A DNA stretch of 13,994 bases from an uncultured Pseudomonadota bacterium. GTDB taxonomy: Bacteria > Pseudomonadota > Alphaproteobacteria > Rs-D84. The notes under the pieces were generated by a model. The model was not told the DNA's origin and ran no database searches. It worked only from the letters and a program-made list of their open reading frames with translations. The position numbers and the translations under genes are program-made. The stretch is taken from assembly GCA_947306185.1 (NCBI GenBank), contig CAMZFU010000026.1, positions 1-13,994 on the forward strand, read 5' to 3'. Numbering within the stretch: the first letter of the stretch is position 1; each line of letters opens with the position of its first letter. This document shows positions 1 to 5,811 of this stretch, in pieces.

Positions 1-64
1 CAATCATCTTGCCAAATTTTTCCAAGAACGTGTTCACATCCATGTAAAGTGGTTTTTCCGCCAT
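1..64 (-). CDS. Unidentified protein, N-terminal fragment (runs off window)
   Basis: An ATG at 64-62 opens a frame that stays open to the window edge. It encodes about 21 residues, beginning MAEKPLYMDVNTFLEKFGKM. An AAGGAAGGAG Shine-Dalgarno stretch lies about 8 bases upstream, and a near-consensus promoter (91-119) lies just behind it, so this is a real gene start. The product cannot be identified from so few residues. A short amphipathic start like this would fit a small helical protein such as a phasin, but that is only a guess. Confidence 0.7.
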   Translation of the reverse strand, partial: MAEKPLYMDVNTFLEKFGKMI

Positions 65-90
65 AATTTTCTCCTTCCTTTGATGGAATA

Positions 91-119
91 ATTATATCAT
101 AAAAAACGCCTATTGTTAA
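91..119 (-). promoter_or_regulatory. Sigma70-type promoter of the gene at 1-64
   Basis: Read on the minus strand, TTAACA (119-114) and a perfect TATAAT (96-91) are separated by exactly 17 bases. Transcription should start near 84, giving a leader of about 20 bases that carries the Shine-Dalgarno site of the gene at 64. Only the sequence match supports this. Confidence 0.75.
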
Positions 120-164
120 ATATTTGTTAAAAAAATACCGCGCAAGGCGATGTTTTTATCTTAA

Positions 165-178
165 TTCTGGCGCACCCA
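165..178 (-). repeat. Duplicate of the tRNA-Arg 3' end (CCA-terminal fragment)
   Basis: The 13 bases at 166-178 are identical to 367-379, which form the 3' acceptor strand, discriminator and CCA of the neighbouring tRNA-Arg gene. The similarity extends weakly through a TTAA before it. No further tRNA arms follow here. It is either a relic of a second tRNA-Arg copy or a leftover attachment-like duplication. The spacing between the two copies is about 200 bases. Confidence 0.5.
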
Positions 179-325
179 TTCATTCCCCTTGATAAACAAT
201 AAATAAAATCAAAAAAATCTCCGTTGGGTTATTTTTTAAGATTTTCTTAAATGTTCATCTGCGTATTGTGTGCTGCGCTGATACAAGGCTCGCACACATC
301 CTTCTGGGGGGGGCGACACTGATTT
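179..325. other. Intergenic stretch with no gene seen
   Basis: This AT-rich spacer lies between tRNA-Arg and the gene at 1-64. I find no supported reading frame. It contains an uninterrupted run of eight G (306-313). It also has an 11-base segment at 298-308 (ATCCTTCTGGG) that is the exact inverse complement of 376-386, inside the tRNA-Arg 3' half. A short GTGTGC/GCACAC inverted pair is also present. No known RNA family was recognised. Confidence 0.5.
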
Positions 326-354
326 TTAATAAAAAACGCCACGTAATGTGGCAT
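326..354 (-). terminator. Rho-independent terminator of tRNA-Arg
   Basis: Read on the minus strand, ATGCCAC and GTGGCGT form a 7-bp stem (one G-T pair) around the loop ATTAC, followed by a T-rich run. It lies about 15 bases after the tRNA 3' end, where a tRNA terminator is expected. Confidence 0.75.
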
Positions 355-368
355 TTCCTATTAAACTC

Positions 369-445
369 TGGCGCACCCAGAAGGATTCGAACCCTCAGTC
401 TTCTGATCCGTAGTCAGACGCTTTATCCAGTTGAGCTATGGGTGC
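369..445 (-). tRNA. tRNA-Arg (anticodon ACG)
   Basis: Read on the minus strand, the acceptor strands GCACCCA and TGGGTGC pair perfectly, followed by discriminator G and an encoded CCA. The anticodon stem TCTGA/TCAGA encloses the loop CTACGGA, with anticodon ACG (read as ICG after deamination, for CGU/C/A codons). The T arm carries GGTTCGAATCC. The D stem has one mismatch. Length is 77 nt with CCA. It sits downstream of tdk on the same strand and has its own promoter and terminator. Confidence 0.95.
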
Positions 446-455
446 AACAGCACAT

Positions 456-483
456 ATTCTATACTAAAATATTACGATTGCAA
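456..483 (-). promoter_or_regulatory. Promoter of tRNA-Arg
   Basis: On the minus strand TTGCAA (483-478) and TAGAAT (461-456) are 16 bases apart, and the -10 ends 10 bases before the first base of the tRNA. This predicts a 5' leader of only a few bases. Confidence 0.6.
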
Positions 484-503
484 GAAAAAATATTTTTTAT
501 ACC

Positions 504-1103
504 TTACCGCAGTCTTTTTGGTTGATATATTTTGTTAAAATGTCCCCGGCATACGGATTTGTAATGGGTGGGGCCTTCTTTTTGGTTGTCGCCCAATGCG
601 AATTGTTCGCCTTCGCGAATAACATTGTTGTTTGCATCAAAACGCAGGTGATGTGTTGCACGGTGCATACAATGTGGCATTTGGCACGTAAGTTCCATAA
701 GGACCATTTTTGCGCCGACCTCTTGCAGGCGCTGCGATGCCGGAAACATGTGTTCGTTGCTGTCTATCATCAAACCATAGCATATTATCAATAGGTTGCG
801 TTTGTTATCGGCAAGCCAAACTAATCTGTCAATATCCGCGGATGAAAAGAATTGAACTTCATCCACCAAAACAACCCTTGTGCCCCTTTTGATATCATAA
901 TTTTGCAGGTTCGGCAGTGCGGTGGCCTTCATAGATAGTGTGACGGCACGCGATTTAACAACACCAACACCAAAACGGTCATCAAATGCGGGTTTTAATA
1001 TCTCTACCTTGGTTCCATTTGCGCGATAGTTATAGGCCGTTGTAATCAAATCGGCAGATTTCGAACTGCCCATTACACCGTATTTGAAAATCAATTTTGC
1101 CAT
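504..1103 (-). CDS. tdk: Thymidine kinase, type II
   Basis: Phosphorylates thymidine to dTMP with ATP in the cytosolic pyrimidine salvage pathway. The 199-residue length is usual for the type II family. A P-loop (GVMGSSKS, residues 9-16) is near the N-terminus, and the Walker B-like DEVQFF (81-86) contains the catalytic Glu. CYG at 108-110 starts the family's CYGL motif. The zinc-site positions Cys140, Cys145, Cys185 and His188 are present, and the thymidine-binding lasso Tyr region lies near residue 181. The ATG at 1103 is preceded by a strong AAAGGAG site 9 bases upstream. It is the last gene of the bamD-smr-htpX-tdk series and lies 27 bases after htpX. No GC-rich terminator follows it, only an all-A/T palindrome at about 484-500, so read-through into tRNA-Arg is possible. 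Confidence 0.93.
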   Translation of the reverse strand: MAKLIFKYGVMGSSKSADLITTAYNYRANGTKVEILKPAFDDRFGVGVVKSRAVTLSMKATALPNLQNYDIKRGTRVVLVDEVQFFSSADIDRLVWLADNKRNLLIICYGLMIDSNEHMFPASQRLQEVGAKMVLMELTCQMPHCMHRATHHLRFDANNNVIREGEQFALGDNQKEGPTHYKSVCRGHFNKIYQPKRLR

Positions 1104-1130
1104 TTTATAATTCTCCTTTCCCGTTGGGTA

Positions 1131-2057
1131 TTACATAGATTCTAATCGTTTTATTCTCTCTTTTACGGGCGGATGTGTCGCCATAATTTCGCCCAAAAAT
1201 GCTCGTTTCCCCGATGGATTTGCAATGCATACCGATGCCATTGCGTTTTGTGTGGCCAATTTTTCAACACGTGAATTTACCGAAATCTTGCGCAGTGCAT
1301 TTGCCAGCGCCTTTGGATTACGCGTAATATATGCGCCGGTGGCATCCGCCGCATATTCACGACGGCGCGAAATGGCCATGTGCAGAATAGGGGTGATAAT
1401 AAAATTAAACACCGTGAATGCCAACCATACCATAAACAGGACCGCCGTACTGTTATTCTTGTCGTCACTGCTGTGGTTGGAATAGGTTATGCTGCGCAGC
1501 AGTGCGTCCGCAATAAACACGGTCACACCCATACCAGTAATCACCAGCATATCAAGCCGTATATCACGGTTACCAATATGTGCCATTTCATGTGCAATGA
1601 CACCTTCCAGTTCCAAACGGTCCAGTTTTTCAACTATGCCACGTGTTAATGCGACCGTTGCGTCACGTGGGGTGCGTCCGGTGGCAAATGCATTTAGGCC
1701 ACTATCGTTTATGATATATACGCGCGGTGTAGGCAATCCAGCAGCCAATGCCACATTTTCCACGGATTTGTACACGTACATGTAATCTGGGTCGGTGTCA
1801 TTTATCTGGTTTGCACCCGCCATAGACAGCATCATAGAATCCCCAAATGCCCATGATATAAGCATCCATACCAAACACACGACGGCGGTCGGAATTGCGA
1901 CAGACATTGCGGTGTTTAATGCATCATTTATTGGCATAACAATCCATGTGAATAAAAACACCAATGCAATAAAAATCACAGGAAACAAAACAACCAATAT
2001 TGCGGTTTTGATATTATTAGACCGAATATGATCATAAACAGTTTTAACTTTTTTCAT
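1131..2057 (-). CDS. htpX: HtpX-like membrane zinc metalloprotease (M48 family)
   Basis: An inner-membrane protease that degrades misfolded membrane proteins, acting alongside FtsH in known systems. From the ATG at 2057 it has 308 residues. Two N-terminal membrane segments lie at about 19-40 and 52-71. The zinc motif HEMAH is at 156-160, two more hydrophobic segments are at about 174-191 and 206-226, and the third ligand Glu234 is in the conserved RREYAADA stretch. A longer frame starting with TTG at 2093 is possible, but that TTG is part of a good -35 box and has no ribosome site. The ATG start matches the usual beginning of the family (a VYD-I-x-N segment before the first membrane helix) and lies 7 bases after a TATTAT -10 box, which suggests leaderless translation. 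The family call is very secure. The exact subfamily name is slightly less so. Confidence 0.9.
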   Translation of the reverse strand: MKKVKTVYDHIRSNNIKTAILVVLFPVIFIALVFLFTWIVMPINDALNTAMSVAIPTAVVCLVWMLISWAFGDSMMLSMAGANQINDTDPDYMYVYKSVENVALAAGLPTPRVYIINDSGLNAFATGRTPRDATVALTRGIVEKLDRLELEGVIAHEMAHIGNRDIRLDMLVITGMGVTVFIADALLRSITYSNHSSDDKNNSTAVLFMVWLAFTVFNFIITPILHMAISRRREYAADATGAYITRNPKALANALRKISVNSRVEKLATQNAMASVCIANPSGKRAFLGEIMATHPPVKERIKRLESM

Positions 2058-2064
2058 ATTGTGG

Positions 2065-2093
2065 ATAATATTAAAAAACTTGATACGGTTCAA
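2065..2093 (-). promoter_or_regulatory. Promoter of htpX, predicted leaderless
   Basis: On the minus strand TTGAAC (2093-2088) and TATTAT (2070-2065) are 17 bases apart. Only 7 bases separate the -10 from the htpX ATG, so the transcript should start at or within a base of the start codon. It lies just past the smr stop codon, giving htpX-tdk transcription independent of bamD. Confidence 0.65.
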
Positions 2094-2119
2094 CAGATTT
2101 ATTTTTGCAAAAATACGAA

Positions 2120-2482
2120 TTATATTTTCCGGAATTTTACCGCGAAACTGCCGTTATTTATGGGGTTACACGAAACTATATAGGGACTAAGCACACTGTC
2201 GTGAACCCAATCTTGAAATTTTATCTTTAATATTCCACTGGCCCCGGTAATAATCTTTGCTTCTTTTGTGCCAGATTGTGCAATTTCCATAATTTCGCCC
2301 CACGCCTGTTCAATTGTATGCATATGTAAATCGAGTGTCACATGCGATGGTACATGGGCAAGTTTGGGAATACGTCGCGACAGTTGTAATTCACCACGTA
2401 CACGTTTTCGTGTTTCGTTATCATCCGGTGTAAAATCGGTCCCTATCATTTCGGCGATATCTTTGTCGGTAAGTTTTCGCAT
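2120..2482 (-). CDS. Stand-alone Smr-domain protein
   Basis: A 120-residue protein made almost entirely of one Smr (small MutS-related) domain, the nicking-endonuclease fold at the C-terminus of MutS2. The N-terminal 45 residues are charged and probably flexible. LDLHMHT (near residues 51-57) is the LDxH motif, ITGASG (near 78-83) corresponds to the usual TGxG loop, and the C-terminus ends in the family's final strand (FAVKFRKI). Two signature glycines are altered: the Gly after LDLH is Met, and the second Gly of TGxG is Ser. Its ATG comes one base after the bamD stop (TAG-T-ATG) with AGGA upstream, so it is translated from the bamD message. In the family the role is nucleic-acid nicking or RNA cleavage. 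The substrate here is unknown. Confidence 0.85.
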   Translation of the reverse strand: MRKLTDKDIAEMIGTDFTPDDNETRKRVRGELQLSRRIPKLAHVPSHVTLDLHMHTIEQAWGEIMEIAQSGTKEAKIITGASGILKIKFQDWVHDSVLSPYIVSCNPINNGSFAVKFRKI

Positions 2483-2483
2483 A

Positions 2484-3212
2484 CTATTTTTTTCCTAATT
2501 TTTTTGCCCAGTCGCTGTCCGGAAAATTCAATTTCAACATTTCCGCGTATCCGTCCGCCTGTTCCGGCAGGCCAATTGCGGTATATGCCTGGGTCAGGCG
2601 ATACATTGCCTCGGCTGGCATAACGGTTTCGGGCGCATCAGTTATAACGGATTGCAATTTTGTAATTGCGCTTGCCCAATTTTCTTTTTTCATATCAACA
2701 CGCGCAGAATACATAATCTTGCCGGCAATGTAATTTTTCAAGATATTAATTTTATTCTTGGCATTTTTTGCGTAGGGCGAATTTGGAAACCTGCCCACCA
2801 ACTGTTGAAATTGATTTAGGGCATAAACCGACATTCCAGGTTCACGTCGAACATCACTAACCTGGCGATAATAGCACATCCCACGCAGGTATAACATGTA
2901 TGGCACATCACGGTGACCGGGATGAAAACGCATAAACCGGTCAATTGTTAAAATCGCGGTCGGAAAATCATCGTCCAAATATTGTGAATATGCCGCCATT
3001 ACTAATGCGTCCGCGGCCCATTCACTGGCGGGGTATTGTGTTTCTACCGACAAGAATTTCTCAGCAGCGTCTTCATAATCTTTATCTTCAAATTCTTCGT
3101 ACGCAGCATCGTACAAATCTGTAAGGGGTTCTTGTTCGATGATTTTTTGTGAATCGCCGCCACATCCGGCAAGTAAAATACACACTAAAAAAGCAAGAAA
3201 TATTTTTTTCAT
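2484..3212 (-). CDS. bamD: Outer membrane assembly lipoprotein BamD
   Basis: An essential lipoprotein of the BAM complex that folds beta-barrel proteins into the outer membrane. The 242 residues match the family length. A lipoprotein signal peptide ends in LLAGC with Cys17 as the lipidation site. It is followed by TPR-like helical repeats across the remainder, including the segments at about 30-60 (YEEFEDKDYEDAAEKF), 75-105, 105-150 (an RGM-YY-Q segment) and 165-235. The ATG at 3212 has an AGGA 11 bases upstream and a promoter overlapping that of divergent murJ. It is the first gene of a minus-strand series and is effectively fused in translation to the Smr gene. Confidence 0.92.
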   Translation of the reverse strand: MKKIFLAFLVCILLAGCGGDSQKIIEQEPLTDLYDAAYEEFEDKDYEDAAEKFLSVETQYPASEWAADALVMAAYSQYLDDDFPTAILTIDRFMRFHPGHRDVPYMLYLRGMCYYRQVSDVRREPGMSVYALNQFQQLVGRFPNSPYAKNAKNKINILKNYIAGKIMYSARVDMKKENWASAITKLQSVITDAPETVMPAEAMYRLTQAYTAIGLPEQADGYAEMLKLNFPDSDWAKKLGKK

Positions 3213-3229
3213 CTCGATTTATTCCTGTC

Positions 3230-3259
3230 TTGATTTTGATTGTTTGACTTTAGTATAAT
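3230..3259 (+). promoter_or_regulatory. Promoter of murJ, predicted leaderless
   Basis: TTGATT (3230-3235) and a perfect TATAAT (3254-3259) are 18 bases apart. The -10 ends 7 bases before the murJ ATG and there is no Shine-Dalgarno site between, so the mRNA probably begins at the start codon. Its -10 shares bases with the bamD promoter on the other strand. Confidence 0.75.
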
Positions 3260-3280
3260 CTAAACTATGAAACTTGGCAA
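3252..3280 (-). promoter_or_regulatory. Promoter of bamD, overlapping the murJ promoter
   Basis: On the minus strand TTGCCA (3280-3275) and TATACT (3257-3252) are 17 bases apart. The -10 covers the same TATA as the murJ -10, and the -35 lies inside the first codons of murJ. Predicted transcription start is near 3245, giving a leader of about 33 bases. Confidence 0.6.
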
Positions 3281-4730
3281 ACATATTTTCGGCGTTGGTC
3301 TTATGACCGGAATAAGTCGCATATTTGGATTCATTCGCGATATGCTTATTGCGCGTGTATTGGGCGCGGGACGTATGTCAGATATATTTTTGGCGGCATT
3401 CAAATTACCGAATTTATTCCGTGATTTATTGGGCGAAGGCGCATTGTCGGCGATATTTATTCCTATGTATGCCGATTCCAAACATGACGAATCATTTGCC
3501 AAAAATGTATTTTCTTGGTTGATGGTGGTTTTACTTGGCATAACCATTGTTTTCGAGATATTTATGCCATTGGTTGTGTGGATTTTGGCCCCGGGCTTTG
3601 CGGATGACCCTGGCAAGATGGAATTAACCGTTATAATATCACGAATAATGTTTTTCTATGTTATATTTGTGTGCAGTGCGGCATTTTTATCGGCGGTTTT
3701 AAATGCTTTTTCACGGTTTGTTTTGGCGGCATTTATGCCTGTGATGTTAAACATTATGTTGATTGCCGCATTGTTGGCATCTGCATATTTGGGGGCATCT
3801 GATTCCGTGTTGTATATTATGGCGGGCACGGTTGTATTATCAGGAATTATTCAGTGCCTGGTACTGTTGTCGCGTATTCGCAGTAAACATTTCGGATTGC
3901 GCCTTGTGGTGCCGCGTTGGACAAATGGTATTAAAACAATGTTCAAACGGTTCGGGGTTAGTATAATTGGAAATGGGTTTTATCAAATAACAATAATCCT
4001 TGGTACATTGGTGGCAAGTTTTGAAAGTGGCGCGGTTTCATGGCTGTATTATTCAGACAGAATCGTGCAATTACCATTCGCAATGATTGGTTTGGCGGTC
4101 GGAACGGTTTTAATGTCTTCAATATCAAATGCATTGGCGGAAAAGAATATGCGCAGTGTTTATATTCAGCAAAATTCGTCTATGCGTCAATCTATGATGT
4201 TGATAATGCCGTGTTTGGTCGGACTATTTGTATTGGCAGAACCGATAATCAAATACCTGTTTGAGTACGGTGCGTGGACACCACATTCAACACACGCGGT
4301 TGCGGTTGCCATAATGATTCAAGTATTCGTATTGCCGGCAATGTTGATAAGTCAGATTTATAGCAAAACATTATATGCAAGCCAAGATGTTAAGACACCG
4401 GTTAAAACAAGCATTACATCACTTGCAGTGGCATCGGCAATATACATTGGGCTGTTTTGGTTTGTTGGGTACCTTGCCATACCAATTGGGGTGGTGGTAA
4501 GCGGTTACGTAAAGAACTATTTATTGGGGCGCGCATGCCGTCGCAAGGGGTTAATCAAAATGGATGGACGCACAGTTCGTGCAATGTTGGCGTTTGCGGT
4601 GCTTTCATTTGGATTGGGAGCGGTGCTGTGGTTTGTTCCGATTACTGGTTTTGTGTCTTTGGGATTGGCAATCGTTGGTTTTGGAATTATATACCTGCCA
4701 ATAGCATTTGTGTTAAACCGCAAAATATAA
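3267..4730 (+). CDS. murJ: Lipid II flippase MurJ
   Basis: Flips undecaprenyl-linked peptidoglycan precursor (lipid II) across the inner membrane. The 487 residues form a run of hydrophobic segments consistent with about 14 membrane helices and the MOP-exporter fold. The N-terminal signature is clear: SRIFGFIRD (residues 16-24), then LGAGRMSDIFLAAFKLPNLFRDLLGEGA at roughly 33-60. It contains the Arg and Glu/Asp residues conserved in MurJ. Family members are usually somewhat above 500 residues, so this one is slightly short at the C-terminus, with no sign of truncation. There is no ribosome-binding site. The promoter -10 lies 7 bases ahead of the ATG. Confidence 0.93.
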   Translation: MKLGKHIFGVGLMTGISRIFGFIRDMLIARVLGAGRMSDIFLAAFKLPNLFRDLLGEGALSAIFIPMYADSKHDESFAKNVFSWLMVVLLGITIVFEIFMPLVVWILAPGFADDPGKMELTVIISRIMFFYVIFVCSAAFLSAVLNAFSRFVLAAFMPVMLNIMLIAALLASAYLGASDSVLYIMAGTVVLSGIIQCLVLLSRIRSKHFGLRLVVPRWTNGIKTMFKRFGVSIIGNGFYQITIILGTLVASFESGAVSWLYYSDRIVQLPFAMIGLAVGTVLMSSISNALAEKNMRSVYIQQNSSMRQSMMLIMPCLVGLFVLAEPIIKYLFEYGAWTPHSTHAVAVAIMIQVFVLPAMLISQIYSKTLYASQDVKTPVKTSITSLAVASAIYIGLFWFVGYLAIPIGVVVSGYVKNYLLGRACRRKGLIKMDGRTVRAMLAFAVLSFGLGAVLWFVPITGFVSLGLAIVGFGIIYLPIAFVLNRKI

Positions 4731-4731
4731 T

Positions 4732-4761
4732 TATAAAAAAGTTGAAACCCTGTTTTTTATA
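4732..4761 (+). other. AT-only inverted repeat after murJ
   Basis: TATAAAAAA (4732-4740) and TTTTTTATA (4753-4761) are exact inverse complements around a 12-base loop that contains the -35 box of rlpA. With no G-C pairs it is a poor terminator on its own. It could weakly punctuate murJ or affect opening of the rlpA promoter. Confidence 0.3.
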
Positions 4762-4770
4762 TGATAAAAT
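4742..4770 (+). promoter_or_regulatory. Promoter of rlpA
   Basis: TTGAAA (4742-4747) and TAAAAT (4765-4770) are 17 bases apart. Start of transcription is predicted near 4777, giving a leader of about 23 bases with AAGGAG (4788-4793) six bases before the ATG. Unlike murJ and era this gene therefore has a normal leader. Confidence 0.75.
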
Positions 4771-4799
4771 ACATCACATAAGAATGTAAGGAGTCCCTA

Positions 4800-5678
4800 A
4801 TGAAAAAACTGTTATCTCTTGCGGTATTAACCGCGTTACTGGCGGCCTGTGCGGAAACAACACAGCCGGGCGAGTATGGTTCAGATGGGTTTGGTGAAGA
4901 AGCATTGGTCACAGAAAACCTGAATGATGCATATTTGCTTGCAGCAGCACCACGTTATTACATTGGTAATGCGTACAAGGTCGAAGATGTGCAATACATT
5001 CCAACCGAGGATTTTTCATATAATCAAACCGGTATGGCGGGTATAATTCCGACGGAATTGAATGGAACGAAAACCAGCAACGGTGAAACATACAATATGA
5101 ACCAGATGGTCGCAACCAGCAAGACATTGCCATTGCCGACAATCGCAAAGGTTACTAATTTGGAAAATGGCGAAGACGTGATTGTTCGTGTGAACAATCG
5201 TGGGCCGTTTGTTAATACCCGTGTGATGGATTTGTCACCGGCGGCGGCACAAAAAATTGGCCTAACCAATCAGTCAAAGATTCAGATTCAAGTTTTGCCA
5301 GAACAATCAATGGCGGTCAAAAGTGCAACGATAGGTATAGCGGCGCCTGTGGTAAAAGAAACAGTTACCCCGGTTGCAGAAGAAGAACCTGTTGCGGTTC
5401 AACCGGAACCAAAACCAGCCCCAGCCCCAGTGGCATCGGGTGATTATAGTGTCCAGGTCGCGGCGTTCTATGCCGAAGATAGCGCGAATGCTTTGCTTGC
5501 CCGTATGCGTAGTTACGGGGATGCGGTTGTCGTCAAAGAAGGCGATATGTATAAAGTCCGTATAGTTAACCTTGATGCATCGAATGCACGTCGTGTAATT
5601 GACGCGTTGCGCAGTAACGAAGGTATGGCCCCAGGGTTGTTAAAGAACGGCCGCTGGATAAATGCGGACAGCATTTAA
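4800..5678 (+). CDS. rlpA: RlpA-like septal lipoprotein (DPBB plus SPOR), catalytic residues altered
   Basis: RlpA proteins are outer-membrane lipoproteins that cut naked glycan strands during daughter-cell separation. The 292 residues comprise a lipoprotein signal (LLAAC, Cys17), a linker, a double-psi beta-barrel domain at about 75-165, a Pro/Glu-rich linker (about 185-212) and a C-terminal SPOR domain (about 213-285) that would bind denuded peptidoglycan at the septum. KTLPLP and RGPF show the family clearly. Aligned by spacing to Pseudomonas aeruginosa RlpA, E120 is kept (Glu96 in SNGE), H131 is Ser107 (ATSKTLP) and D157 is Asn133 (VNNRGPF). The usual ASWYG motif is AGIIP. It is probably a glycan-binding protein without lytic activity, like E. 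coli RlpA in lacking detectable lytic activity. It has its own promoter and terminator. Confidence 0.9.
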   Translation: MKKLLSLAVLTALLAACAETTQPGEYGSDGFGEEALVTENLNDAYLLAAAPRYYIGNAYKVEDVQYIPTEDFSYNQTGMAGIIPTELNGTKTSNGETYNMNQMVATSKTLPLPTIAKVTNLENGEDVIVRVNNRGPFVNTRVMDLSPAAAQKIGLTNQSKIQIQVLPEQSMAVKSATIGIAAPVVKETVTPVAEEEPVAVQPEPKPAPAPVASGDYSVQVAAFYAEDSANALLARMRSYGDAVVVKEGDMYKVRIVNLDASNARRVIDALRSNEGMAPGLLKNGRWINADSI

Positions 5679-5708
5679 TAAGTTTTGTGTAGTGTGTACC
5701 TCCTAAAC

Positions 5709-5730
5709 CCCCGTTTTACGGGGATTTTTT
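5709..5730 (+). terminator. Rho-independent terminator of rlpA
   Basis: CCCCGT and ACGGGG pair as a 6-bp stem around TTT, followed by A and six T. It lies 31 bases after the rlpA stop and separates rlpA from the era operon. Confidence 0.9.
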
Positions 5731-5776
5731 CTGTTTTATTTATCTGAAATAACAAAACATTTTTTCAAGTTTTTGA

Positions 5777-5804
5777 TTCACTTTTAGAAATTGTGTGCTA
5801 TTCT
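5777..5804 (+). promoter_or_regulatory. Promoter of the era-queA operon, predicted leaderless
   Basis: TTCACT (5777-5782), a 16-base spacer and TATTCT (5799-5804) preceded by TGC, which makes an extended -10. The -10 ends 7 bases before the ATG at 5812, the same geometry as at murJ and htpX. The -35 choice is uncertain, since TTGATT at 5773 is an alternative with a longer spacer. Confidence 0.55.
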
Positions 5805-5811
5805 TTTCCGT

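Noticed and set aside
484..500. A/T palindrome after tdk as a terminator
   Set aside because: The stem AAAAAATATTTTTT has no G-C pairs and no separate T-run, so it would not terminate well.
268..525. Plus-strand 85-residue frame
   Set aside because: It runs antisense through tRNA-Arg. The GAPRRIRTLSL-like text is a typical false translation of a tRNA gene, and no ribosome site is present.
2058..2093. Longer htpX start at the TTG at 2093
   Set aside because: The TTG is part of the -35 box of a well-spaced promoter, there is no Shine-Dalgarno site, and the ATG at 2057 fits the family start.
5791..5811. Longer era start at the TTG at 5791
   Set aside because: It lies ahead of the predicted -10 box and adds seven residues not expected in Era. 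The ATG at 5812 is better.
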